DNA from: Welwitschia mirabilis
Taxonomy: Eukaryota > Gnetophyta > Gnetopsida > Welwitschiales
Reading direction: 5' to 3'
Assembly: GCA_051453625.1 (NCBI GenBank)
Contig: JBOZIK010000001.1
Coordinates: forward strand, 54,461,113-54,493,355
DNA length: 32,243 bases
Shown here one piece after another: positions 1 to 10,583 of the stretch. The translations under genes were made by a program, and so were the position numbers. Numbering within the stretch: the stretch's first letter is position 1; every line of letters starts with the position of its first letter. A model generated the notes under the pieces. The model was not told where the DNA came from. It saw only the letters and a program-made list of their open reading frames with translations, and did not search any database.

Positions 1-1874
1 TTTTGGGTGTTCATTTAAAAATGTCTTATTTGCTTATTCAAATAGGACCAATTAGGTCCTTTATTTTTATAAACTCCCCAATAAAGAATTTGAAATATGT
101 AACTACAGAAGTTGTGTGAAAAAAAAAAAAAAAACCCTAAAAAGTATTGTTTGGGGTATTTTCTTAAAGCATTTATAAAATAAAATCTTTAAAAGCTTAA
201 TCCTAGTAGTGATTACAAGTGAGTAATGTGGATAAAGATATGCTTTGTATTTAAAATGAAAATCTAATATAAGTCTAATTAAAAATTAAAACTAATTTAT
301 CTTCATAAATAATACATTTGCTATTTTATAAAGTAAAAAACAGAAGTAAACATGTTAACTTATAACATAACAGATAATCCCAAAATAGGATTTATCAAAA
401 TATTATAGTTTATATTTTTTGAATTAAAACCTTGTGATTTCTATTAGTATAAGATTAAGTCACACATAAATGAAACAATTGTCTTCATGTCTCATCACTT
501 GGTATACTAAGAATGATGTTTAAACTTTATTTTATCCTTCAAGAACATTATGAATTGAATTAAATAGAATTATGCTATTCTCCATGAAAGTGCTTAAGGA
601 ATGTTCTTGAAAAAGTAGCATATAGTTTATAAATGTCAAAATACTATTAGTATATAACATAAAATATTAAAAACTTTCCTCATCAAATCCTTATATGACC
701 ATAAAATTTAGTGAAAATTTGGGAGGGAAGCTAAGATACTTAATTAAGAAAAAGTTTCATAAGAGCAACAATCATTTTTTACATTACTCTAATTACAAAT
801 TAATGAAGATAATGGCTCTAATAAAGGATGTAGGTAACAATATTAGGCTTGTAATACATATAAGTATTATGGAAATGGTAGTCATTTGTCTTGGATTATC
901 ATAATATTATTTGAGACTAACTTTATCAAAGGAAGTTATTAAAAACATTTAGATTACATAAGAAACTACAAAATTCAATAAATATCTTTTTTCTCATAAA
1001 AATCTAGCTACAAGCATAAATTATAAAAAAATTTAAAATTATTTAGTATTACAAGAAATGAATTGTAATAATTATCTATGCTTGAATCCGAAGGACAATT
1101 AAAAAATGAAAGAAGCCATAATAGGATTAATTTATAAGGTGATAAATCCAATGCAGGGTGATATGGCTATGATTAATGGGGAGTGATGTGAATAAGGTTT
1201 AGTCCACATCATGTCATCTACAAAAACTATGATATATCATTAATGAATTAGGTTAAACATGAAATTGATATTAGAATGTACATTCTGTGAGCAAATATGT
1301 TTGTATTAAAACATGCATTTCATTACTAATTATCATTATGAGTAAGATATGTGAATTATGATTCATATAAATACTAATCATAATATTCAATGATATCTAG
1401 AAGGTACATTCAGAAAAAAATTATTAGGAAATTCACCTAATTACATGACTCATCATCATCAACATGAAATTATAATAGAGCTTTTAAAAATAAATTAGAA
1501 CATTTATTTATGAAATGTTATTATAAAAAATTATAACTTTTGATACTTTAATAGGGGATTTCGAACTCAAAAATTTTAGTGATCGTGCCTATCCCTTGAA
1601 GCATAAACACGATAATTCATTAAAAAATTGATTGAGTAACCATAAGATCTTATAGTATACATCATCTAATGATTTAAAACCTGGGATTCTTCCCTGTAAA
1701 AAGTATTTTATTTTGTGAAGTTCATAATTCAAGATGTAAAATTAAATCCTTATTAAGAAGAGAGTATATTTTGGATTATAGCACTCAACTTCTGGTTGTG
1801 AAATTTACTAATTTTATAGAGCTTTCTTTAACTTTGAATTGATTTTTTTCTATCTTTTATTTCAATATGAAAAT
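1..1874. repeat. Repeat A, copy 1 (cut by window start and by a retrotransposon)
   Basis: This stretch aligns almost collinearly with 11780-13620 and 15155-17035, at roughly 85-90% identity by eye. The homology stops at 1874, exactly where the left LTR of the minus-strand copia block starts with TG. The downstream third of the repeat, present in copies 2 and 3, is missing here. No convincing protein is encoded; the short open frames are not conserved between copies. It holds a purine-rich stretch followed by TG near 1176-1185 and a tRNA-like box B near 1553-1567. The identity of the repeat is not recognised. Confidence 0.8.
1553..1606 (-). repeat. tRNA-like (SINE-type) segment in repeat A copy 1
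   Basis: On the minus strand the sequence ends in GAGTTCGAAATCCCC, close to the Pol III box B consensus GGTTCGANTCC. About 40 bases upstream is a D-arm-like stretch (GCTTCAAGGGATAGGC). The same arrangement occurs at 13307-13372 and 16716-16790. It cannot fold as a complete tRNA, so a tRNA-derived SINE remnant is the likelier reading. Chance resemblance is possible. Confidence 0.35.
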
Positions 1875-3040
1875 TGTCGAATCTAGAACCCTTAGGGGAG
1901 AGGATACAATAAATAAAAAAATATTGAAAAATTATATTCAAAAAATATTGAATAGTGAAAAAAATATTTGTGCAGACAAAATAACCAAATGATTTATCTA
2001 GGAATAAGATATGAAAAGAAAAATAACTGAAATTAAAAATTACTAATGGAGATCATCAGACGTACCATTCATAGTGGTTCAAGACATTCCCTACTCCACT
2101 CTTGGTAGTTAACTTCTACCTAAGGTTGATCCAGATCCTTGTTACTTACTTTCCAAATTCCTCAAGTTAACCTATAATCTTTACAATCAAATGTTTCAAG
2201 GCTCAGTCTTAACCTTTACAGAAATGCTTTTTGGTGTTAATAGTATGTTAAAATACATAGACTTCATAAGATCTGAAGTACAATAAAGATACTTTCACAC
2301 TATCTGAAAATGATGTTACAAATCTAAGTACATATAGTGTAATCTGGCTGACTAAATAACTAATAGCGAAAATATACCTTTTCAATTTAGTCAGCTAAAA
2401 AGGTTCTTTAATGATTTTGACAGCTATGGCTTATATAGAAGATGGATTTTAGGGTTTTACAAGTAAATCTAATATTCCAATGATTAAAAATAGGAAGGCA
2501 ATGACTAAAAAATAAACTAAGAAATTTTGTTTCCATCATGACCAATCGACCCCTTGAAACATTTAGTCAACCCCATTTTGTGCCATCACTGAAGTCGATC
2601 GACTCCATATTCTTCTAGTCAATTTAAGTTCTTTACATCTACTAGTTTAATAAACCCCATGTAGGATTCGGTCAACTACATATGTCCAAGTCCAGTCGAC
2701 TACATTTTTGTCTAATCAACCCCTTATGAAAATAGATGTAGCATTTTTAGCACAAGTCTGATCAACCCCTTAAACATTTAGTTGACCCCTTGAAAAAAGG
2801 ATTTGATAGTTTTCTTATACATGTCCAGTTGACTCCTTAATAAACTAGATATGATAATTTTTAATACAGGTCTAGTCAATCTCTATGAGATCTAATCAAT
2901 CCCTTAATTAATCTATTACTTATTAGATTCAAGCAAATTTAGTGAGAAATGATAGGTTACTTCTGACCTACAAGGATCACTTTTTTCTACAAGAAATTCA
3001 ACATATAGAAAATGTTAGTTTGACATCACATTCACAAAAA
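1875..3040 (-). repeat. Left LTR (3' LTR in element orientation)
   Basis: It aligns with 10584-11687 over about 1.1 kb. It starts with TG where homology to repeat A stops. The right end is approximate: similarity to the other LTR fades near the A-run at 3030-3040. It contains about a dozen copies of a degenerate GTCRACCCC-like motif between 2545 and 2900. It also holds an 85 bp segment missing from the right LTR, which carries a minus-strand TATA-like CTATATAAG. A purine run on the minus strand (GAGGGGGG, about 3111-3118) lies roughly 75 bp beyond the end and may be a displaced polypurine tract. Confidence 0.7.
2429..2438 (-). promoter_or_regulatory. TATA-like box of the left LTR
   Basis: The minus strand reads CTATATAAGCC, a good plant TATA box, inside the LTR upstream of where R would be expected. 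The matching place in the right LTR (about 11087-11095) has lost it through a deletion of about 85 bp. Confidence 0.4.
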
Positions 3041-3462
3041 AAAATTTAACAATTGACTTATTTGACATTGATGGAAAACTATACTTATGTGTATATATCA
3101 ATTTGAAAACCCCCCTCATAAAATGATCAAAAAATATTTGTGAAATATTATTGACCATGTTTGTCTAGATCAAGAATTTATAAGAGTTCCACAAGGAGAG
3201 CCATAAAAATTAAAGTCATAATTCATGGAAAATATAATATTCATTAATAGATGAGATAAATGATATGAACATTTATTTCTATTAAATATACTTATGTAGT
3301 ATAACTGCAAAATAATCATGTGATAATGAATGATTATAACAACTGACTATAACTAATGTTATAGACTTTATTTCTCATTCTTTTGGCATTAATAACAAAG
3401 GAGAGGAAAAAAAAAGTAATAAGTAAGAGACAAGAACAACAACAAAAATAAAAATAACATAA

Positions 3463-4500
3463 TCAATCTAATTCTTCTTCTTCCTCCTCCTTAGATTCTT
3501 CTTTAGAATCTAGGTTATCATCATCATCTTCTTCTTCTTCTGCCTTCTTTTGTGCAGAGCTATGGGCTTCCTTAGAAACATTTGTAATCTCGTATCTTGC
3601 TATAATGAGTGCTTCTTTCATATGCCAAGTTTGAGAATCCAGCCTCTTGAGGTATGATAGAATATTTTTAGGAGAGGCCTGCTTCGGAGAAGGAGATTTT
3701 AAAGAATTCTTAGCTCTAGAGAAGATGTGCATGTAGAACAAAGTAGCACACCTAATGGAAGACATAGGAGTTAAGGTCTTAAGTTTGAGTGCATGTAGAC
3801 TCTAAAATGGTAATAGATGTTTGCAATTAGGATGAAGTAAAGAAAAGCCCCATTTTTACATTATCCTAACTATGAGATCATATTCTTAAGAATGATGGCA
3901 GCAGCATCAATGGAGTGATGGATTTCTACTAAGTACAAAAGATAGACATGATAGTTTGATGTTTCATCACAACGAACAACAAGAGGTAAAAAATTATAAT
4001 TAAAAAATAAATAAAGAAAATGATATTTTGGAGTAAGATGGGAGGTGGAAAAGGTGGTTTTCCATCAAATGAGTTTCCCATAGAGTTCCTTAGTGAATTT
4101 TCTCTTATCCTCCATGGAATCACACAAGGGCCAAAACACCTCATAATCTCCTCTAGGGAGATTCATGAGGGAGGCTATCAGATCTGTAGTTACTTAAATT
4201 CTTTTCCCCAAAATAAGAGTCAAAAGGGTAGAGGAATCTGCATCATAAGAAGCATTACAGTAGAACATGTGGGTAAGAAAAGAATAGGCTAACCTAAAAA
4301 CCTCAAGGAAATAAAAGCAATCTAGATCATTGAGAAGTCTTATCACATCCCTAAGTTCTCTGAGTTCCCTTAAAGCTAGTGGTTTGTCTATTGTCTTACC
4401 ACATCCTTAAGTTCTTTGAGTTTCCCTAAAGATAGTGGCCTCTTCTGACAGACAGGCTTCTTTTCAAAATTTTTACTAAACTTGTTTAAAAATTCATTTG
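3463..4500 (-). pseudogene. Third ORF downstream of copia pol, 'putative plant transposon protein'-like, broken
   Basis: A coding-like minus-strand frame begins near 4495, about 400 bp after the end of pol. It runs with several in-frame stops and at least two frame changes to 3463. Between about 4290 and 3800 one frame stays readable through five stops. It contains a GKR-I...L..LP.....V.W block, a later YHF.Y.FF segment and an F.YFIL....YYHF.V segment. These fit my recollection of the Pfam domain 'putative plant transposon protein', which occurs after pol or alone in plant retroelements. The last 100 residues (3463-3765) are open and end in a strongly acidic tail of Glu and Asp runs. Function is unknown; in some copia lineages an extra ORF here is called env-like. 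I see no signal peptide. The domain name is from memory. Confidence 0.55.
4337..4440 (-). repeat. 56 bp direct tandem duplication in the third ORF
   Basis: The sequence around TCACATCCCTAAGTTC at about 4343 recurs at about 4399 (TTAAGTTC variant), a period of 56 bases with around 85% identity. Both units encode an RELREL / KLKELKDV-like helix on the minus strand. Because 56 is not a multiple of three, the duplication shifts the frame. Confidence 0.6.
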
Positions 4501-4894
4501 ATATTCCTAAGTAGAAATATCCTAGATCCTTACATGCAGGATCCTTTTGTCATGCTTTTCTGGAGGGACCCTGTACCATTAATGCATGTGGCACTTACTG
4601 AAGATAAAGAAAATAGAAGAAGACAGCTAGGTTGAGAGAGACAGGAAGACAGGCAAAAATGAGGAATGTAGGGCTCCACAGAGGGGTAAAATAAGTTAAA
4701 TATAAGAAAAAAAAGGGTCCACCATCAAGATGCAGGTTGAAACATTTCTAGGTCAGGTTAACTAGGGCTTTAATCTAGTTAACTCGACAGGGTTCAGATT
4801 TTTTCTGGAAAAGTTTGGGTGACCAGGTAAAATTCAGTTGACCTAAATTCTCCAGATCTAGTTGAAGAAATGAAAGGTCTGACCGACTATCCTG

Positions 4895-6893
4895 ATTTTA
4901 GTCAAAGGATAGAGAGAAAACTCCCAATTTGTTATGAAGTCTCAAAAAGTTATCAAAGTTTAGGGGTTTTATGAAAATATCAGCTAGCCATTTATTAGTG
5001 CTTATAAAGTTTATAGAAATATTACCTTTTTCTACTTGATCTCTAAGGAAATGGCATCTTAGTTCAATATGTTTAATTTGAGAATGTTAAATAGGTTTTT
5101 TTAGATATTAATTACACTAGTATTATCACAAAATATTGGAGCCTAATCAAAATTAACTCCAAAATCTTTAAGCATTTCCTTCATCCATAGAATATGAGTA
5201 CAATAACTCCTTGCTGCTATATATTCTACTTTTACTGTGGAAAAGGAAGTAGAATTTTGCTTCTTACTTAGCAATCCTACCAAGCATGTTCCTAGAAGAA
5301 AATAATTTTCACTGGTGCTTTTTCAAGCATCTTTATAACTAGCCTAGTCTACATTACTAAAACCTGCAAGCTTAAAAAAAGTTTATGTAGGATACTATAG
5401 CTCATAGTCACTCATGTCTTTTATACATCTTATGATTCTTTTGACAGTCTGGAGGTGTGATTCCTTTGGTTGAATCTAATATTTTGCACATATAGAAACA
5501 CTAAACATTATGTTAAGTCTACTCGTGATTAAATACAATAAACTTTCTATCATGCTTCCATAAAGTTTTTGGTTCATAGATTTTCCATGATCATCAAGAC
5601 TAGTCTTACATGAAGTTAACATAGGTGTGTTAGTTGATTTTACATTTTCTAGTCCAAATTGCTTGATCAACTCCCTTGAGTATTTAGATTGAGAGATGAA
5701 AATACCATGTTTTGTTTGTTCAATTTATAAACTAAGAAACATGAGAACCTCATCAAGCATATTCATTTCATATTGTGTGTTTATAATGCTAGTAAATTCT
5801 TTTGAGAGATCCTCTTTTGAGGCTCTAAAAATTATGTTGTTAGCATAAATTTAAATGATGATAAAGTTTTTTTAAAGATTTTTGACAAATAGAGTTTTAT
5901 CCATAGCTCCCCAAGTGTAACCATTTATTTAAAGAAATTTTGCTAGTTTTTTGTACCAAATCCTTAGAGCTTGTTTTAAATCATAAAATGTCTTTTTAAG
6001 TCTCTAAATATGATTTGGTTTATGTGGATTCATGAAACATTGTCATTGTTCCATGTAAATTTCTTCATTAAGAGTTCCATTTAAGAAGGCACTTTTTACA
6101 TCTATCTAAAAACCTTTGATATTTTTGAAGGCTGCATAGGAAAAATACATTTTAATACTATCTAGTTTGGCCACTGAAAAAAATTATTCTCCTACATCTA
6201 TTCCTTTTATTTGATTAAATCCTTGAGCCACTAATCTTGCCTTATTTCTAATTACATTATTGTGTTCATCACTCTTGTTATTAAAGATCCATTTTATTCC
6301 AATTACATTTTGATCTTTTAGTCTTTCTATAAGTTTTCAAACATCATTTCTTTCGAATTGTTGAAGTTCATTTTGCATAGTTATCATTCATTCTTCAAGT
6401 GATTCTGCTCTTTAAACTTTTTGAGTTCAATAAAGAGACATAACAAATGTGGGCACATAAAGTTTTAAGAGATTTTTTTGTTTTAATTTTTGAGCTTACA
6501 TCTCCAATGATAACTTTAATGGGTGATCTTTTATCTCTTTTAACTTTTTGGAAGTAAACTCTTAAGATGGCTATTCTTCCTTTTTGATTGTTACTTCTTT
6601 TATTGTGGAAGTGTTTGGAGTTAGATTTTCTTCACCATTTGAAGTAAGAAAGTTTTATATTAAAGTCATCTATTTGAACGTTTATAGATTCTTCCACTAT
6701 CAAACTTCATTTGTTGAAAACGTGATAGGCTTTACTTCTAGCTGAATATCCTAAAAAGATTGCTTCATCAGGTTTGAACTCAAATATGCTCAAATTTTCT
6801 CTATCTTTTAAGATAAAGCATTCACTCCTAAAGACTTCAAGATATGAAACATTTGATTTTCTCTCATTCCAAAGCTCATAGGGGGTTTTATCC
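4895..6893 (-). pseudogene. copia pol, 3' half: integrase C-terminus, RT and RNase H (element L)
   Basis: Minus-strand reading gives the integrase-RT linker (6893 to about 6450), RT (about 6440-5700) and RNase H (about 5290-4895). RT shows KARLVAQGF and an intact DVKSAFLNGTLNEEIYMEQ block near 6050-6110. The catalytic YVDD box at 5836-5847 reads YANN, so both aspartates are lost. After it comes a well-preserved segment (5670-5476) with GSLLYL-type and NTPM motifs. RNase H ends in a typical LADIF.KPL motif near 4970. In-frame stops occur throughout, so the copy is dead. The preceding protease and integrase core of this copy are missing beyond the gap. Confidence 0.8.
6321..6893 (-). repeat. 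Gap-flanking duplication, left copy
   Basis: It matches 6994-7566 along its whole 573 bp with only small indels and roughly 80% identity by eye. It covers the integrase C-terminal region and the linker before RT. The copy ends exactly at the N run. Confidence 0.85.
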
Positions 6894-6993
6894 NNNNNNN
6901 NNNNNNNNNNNNNNNNNNNNNNNNNNNNNNNNNNNNNNNNNNNNNNNNNNNNNNNNNNNNNNNNNNNNNNNNNNNNNNNNNNNNNNNNNNNNN
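6894..6993. other. Assembly gap, 100 N
   Basis: Exactly 100 unknown bases, the usual placeholder for a scaffold gap of unknown size. The flanks are diverged duplicates of each other, so the true missing sequence may be much longer. Confidence 0.95.
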
Positions 6994-7566
6994 CTTTCTA
7001 TAAGTTTTCAAACATCATTTCTTCTAAATTATTAAAGTTCTTCTTGCATAGCCATCATTCATTTTTCAAGAGATTTGGCCTCTTCAAACTTTTTGGGTTT
7101 AATTTGAGAAACATAATAAATGTGGGTATAAAATTTTTTGAGAGAATTTCTAGTGTGAATTTTTGAGCTTACATCTCCAATAATAGACTCAAATGAGCGA
7201 TCTTTTAGCTCTTTAAACTTTTTATAGGTAATCTTTTGAGATGGTTCTTCTTTCTTTTTAGTTATTACTTCTTTTACTGTGGAGATACTTAGAGTAAGAT
7301 ATTCTTCACCACTGGAAGAAAGAATTTTGGTACTAAAGTTATCTATTTTAATGTTTATGGATTCTTTTACTATTAAACTTTGTTTGTTAAAAACACAGTA
7401 GGCTCTACTTCTAGTTGAGTATCCTAAGAAAATTACTTCATTAGTTTTGGAATCAAATTTTCTCAAATGTTCTCTAGCTTTTAATACAAAACATTTACTT
7501 TAAAAGACCTTAAAATATAATACATTTGGCTTTCTTCCTTTCCAAAGTTAATAAGAGGTTTTATCT
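6994..7566 (-). repeat. Gap-flanking duplication, right copy
   Basis: Counterpart of 6321-6893. This copy is better preserved: a 135-residue minus-strand frame (7059-7466) is open. It holds the copia integrase C-terminal FLGYS...AYCVFN motif and the linker ending in IIGD-SS--HTRNSL. The neighbouring 7466-7566 joins the integrase core without a break. Confidence 0.85.
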
Positions 7567-8620
7567 ATGCCTGGTATTAGATAGACTCTGTTCATAAGGT
7601 AGCATGTAGTACTTGCTACTACAATCCAAAACATTTTAGGTACTTCTTTGTCATTTAGCATTGTTCTTACCATATCTTGAAGGACCTGGTTTTTTCTTTC
7701 TGCAATTCTATTTTGTTGTGCAGTCTTTGGTGCTGAAAACTAATGTTCTATACCATTGTTCACATAATATTTCTCAAAAAGATGATTTTTGAATTCTCCT
7801 CCATGATCGCTTCTAATAATTTCAATAGTGTATTCCTTCTCATTTTAGATTTTGTTGCAGATTTCAACATAACTTTTGAAGGCTTTAGCTTTATTTCTTA
7901 AGAAGGAAATCCATATAAATCTATAAAAGTCATTCATCATAGTTAATAAGTATTATTTTTATCCTAAATTTTTAGTTTGAGTAGGATCCACCAAATCCAT
8001 ATGAATGAGTTTAAGTGGCATTATTGAGGAGACTAAGTTTTTACTTTTATGAGAGGTCTTGACTTGTTTTCCTTTTTGATAAGCATTGCACCAGCCCATG
8101 TTTATCAATATTGATCTTAGAAATTCCTTTCATGATCTCCTTTTTAATGATGGTTTTGAGATAGTCATAATTTACATGGCCTAACTGTTAGTGATACAAT
8201 TCTTTTTAACCTATATGACAAAAATAAAAAGCAGATAAAGATTGATCAATGCTATAAACGTTGTCTATTCTATTTGCTTTAAGAATAATGTCATTTTTTT
8301 TACCATGTTTAACTTCACTTTTTGTATTGTTAAAAATAACTTTATAACCTTTATTAGAAATCTAACTAATACTCAGCAAATTATGTTTAAGATCATTCAC
8401 ATATAAAACTTCATTAATTTTAGGCGTGTTACCTCCATCGATGCTTCTAATCCCTTCTATTTTTGCTTTTCTGTTATTTTAAAAAGTTACTTCTCCTCCA
8501 TCAAAGTTGTCCACATGTTGGAATCTTGATTTGTTACCTGTCATGTGCCGAGAACATCCACTATCCATGTATCAGCAAGTTCCATTTCATAATTTAAAGG
8601 TTGTGTACTTTTTAAATTAT
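6994..8620 (-). pseudogene. copia pol, 5' half: protease and integrase (element R)
   Basis: The aspartic protease motif DSGCSRHMTG is intact at 8536-8565. The GAG-pre-integrase His-Cys region (LGHVNYD) lies near 8165-8190, with the first histidine motif damaged. The integrase core keeps its three acidic residues: Asp in HMDL near 8000, Asp in RSDHGGEF (codon 7806-7808), and Glu in IAERKN (codon 7698-7700). The C-terminal domain lies at 7059-7466. Stops and shifts interrupt the frame in the protease and integrase, so no full-length enzyme can be made. Gag lies just upstream (higher coordinates), and RT continues only after the gap, in a different copy. Confidence 0.8.
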
Positions 8621-9319
8621 CAGTTCTTATCCACTTAGTCTATTTATACTATCATGGTAATATCCCCTTAGGATAAATTTAAAAGGATAAGTACTGATAG
8701 AGCTTGAAAAAAGCATTATCTTTCTAACATTACAAAATAACTTTGAATAACCTATATTTCCACAAAAATGACAAGTAATTTTCAACATAGACTTATTTTG
8801 CCATATTACCTTATCCAACTGATTACGTGGTTTTTAAGAGGTGGTTCCAATACCTTTTTTATCACAGACTAATCTTCATATCCCAAGCATCTATTCCAAT
8901 TTACTTGAACTATTTGAAAATTTATTTATAAAATGAGATAAGCTTTTTACCTCTTGAGTTAGCTTGGTGTTTTCTATTTAAACCATTTTATACTTTGTTT
9001 TCAAATCTTTCTTTTTCTTGCTTAGAGCCTTCACTCTCTTGTTTAACTTATTAATCCATTTTGCCAATTTTTCACATTCTAAATAAATTTCTTAGACAGT
9101 ATCTTCCAAGTTCTTTTGACATTCTTCAATAAGGTCTAGGTCATCAGGTTCAGTTGGGCATGGTATTCTTTCTATGGGAGGGACTATTACCATGAAAGAA
9201 AGTTTTCTAGCTCCATCTAATTCTTGACTTAAGCTACTATCTTCTTCTTCATTTTACATTATCTTAGGTAATGATGAAGGATGATCTCTTTGACTTTTTC
9301 TAGTTCTTTTATTATTTGG

Positions 9320-9361
9320 ACATTTATTTGTAACATGTCTATATCCCTTACATCCATAGCA
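9320..9361 (-). other. Intact CCHC zinc knuckle in gag
   Basis: Minus-strand translation reads CYGCKGYRHVTNKC, an exact CX2CX4HX4C motif typical of retroelement nucleocapsids. Confidence 0.85.
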
Positions 9362-10010
9362 CTGGATCTCCTTTTCTTTTTCTAGATCTCTTCTTAGTTT
9401 AAAATGATCCCTCTTTGGTCCTTTGCTTGATTTACCACCTATTTTTCTTCTGTGTAAGAACTTTTTGAATCTTCTTGTTAATAGAGCAACCTCATCTTCA
9501 CTAAGGTCTTCATCTGATTTTTTAAATTTGGACTCTTCCTACATACTTTTCAATGTAAGACATTTTTTTATCTTTAGAAAACTTTAACTCATGAATTTGA
9601 AGATTACCTTGTAGTTCCTTTAGTGCCATTCGATTAATCTACTTACTTGCCTCAATAGCCATAACCTTTGGCTTAAAGCATTTTAGAAGAGATTTTAGAA
9701 ATTTTTGTACTACTTTTCCTTGATCCATTTTCACATCAAGACTTGCCATGGAGTTTACTATCTCTATTAGCCTAGCAGAGAACTCTTGCAGAGTCTCTTC
9801 TTCTTCCATGTGAATATTTTTAAACTTAGAGATAAGCATCTGTAGCCTTGCCTGTTTTACATTGGATGTTCCTGTGTATGCAATTTCAAGTATACCTCAA
9901 GCTTTCTTGGTATGTTCACAGTTCATAATCCTTTTGAATTCATTTGCACAAACTACATAAAAAATAGAATTAAGAGCACTGGCATCTAAGGTTATTTTGA
10001 CTTTGTTGGT

Positions 10011-10574
10011 AAGGGTCTATTAGCCTTGAGATTTCTCAACAAATATGGTGATTCTATTACTATCAGTTTTGGATAACATGGGCATAACATATCCATTGAA
10101 GATAACCTCCTCTATGTCTACATCTAAGGATCTAAGAAAGATTTTCATTTGGATATGCTAATAAGCATATAAGCATAGTTGGTCCTATCGAATAGGGATG
10201 ATCTTCCGATAGAAAGGCCATCAGTAGGATTACTCCTAGTTGGGGTTTAGGAGTTAAGATCTTTTAGGATCTACAAATAACTCAACCTTTGGATAAGGGC
10301 CTATTAGTCTTGAGATTTCTCAACAACTATGGTGATTCTATTACTATCAGTTTTGGATAACATGGGCATAACATATCCATTGAAGATAACCTCCTCTATG
10401 TTTACATCTAAGGATCTAAGAAAGATTTTCATTTGGATCTTTTAATAAGCATATAAGCATAGTTGATTCTATCAAACATGGATGGTCTTCTGATAGAGAG
10501 GCCATCAGTAGGATTACTCATAGTTAGGGTTTAGGAGTTAAGATCTATTAGGATCTACAAATAACTCAACCTTT
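10011..10574 (-). repeat. 284 bp tandem duplication of the gag start
   Basis: Copy 1 is 10011-10294 and copy 2 is 10295-10574, over 90% identical by eye. Each encodes the gag N-terminus on the minus strand (FDR-NYAY, FL-SLDVD, NGYVMPM). The period is not a multiple of three, so the duplication disrupts gag. The outer copy abuts a degenerate primer-binding-site-like CTCTGA-TA at 10576-10583 next to the right LTR. Confidence 0.85.
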
Positions 10575-10583
10575 CTCTGAATA

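Larger units (their letters stand above)
8600..10574 (-). pseudogene. copia gag with two zinc knuckles and a coiled coil (element R)
   Basis: Domains in order on the minus strand: an N-terminal segment with LFDRTNYAY and FLRSLDVD-type motifs (duplicated, about 10574-10011), then a UBN2-type capsid region (clearest at 9839-9639). Next comes an intact CX2CX4HX4C zinc knuckle (9361-9320), followed by a Lys/Leu-rich coiled-coil-like segment (about 9120-8950). Last is a second knuckle at 8773-8732 in which the histidine is replaced by tyrosine. Gag forms the particle and binds element RNA. This long gag is unlike the short Tnt1 type and resembles the Sirevirus type. Stops and the upstream duplication break the frame. 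It is followed directly by the protease motif. Confidence 0.75.

Noticed and set aside
118-134. A-run of 17 bases as a possible poly(A) tail of a retroposon
   Set aside because: It lies inside repeat A; copies 2 and 3 have a normal short sequence there, so it is local slippage.
695-904. 69-codon open frame in repeat A copy 1
   Set aside because: The homologous regions of copies 2 and 3 carry indels and do not keep the frame.
3470-3545. Possible TCT/TCC microsatellite
   Set aside because: It is the antisense of Glu and Asp codons in the acidic tail of the third ORF, not an independent simple repeat.
4020-4292. 90-codon plus-strand open frame
   Set aside because: It is the antisense of the third retrotransposon ORF, whose minus-strand reading has recognisable motifs.
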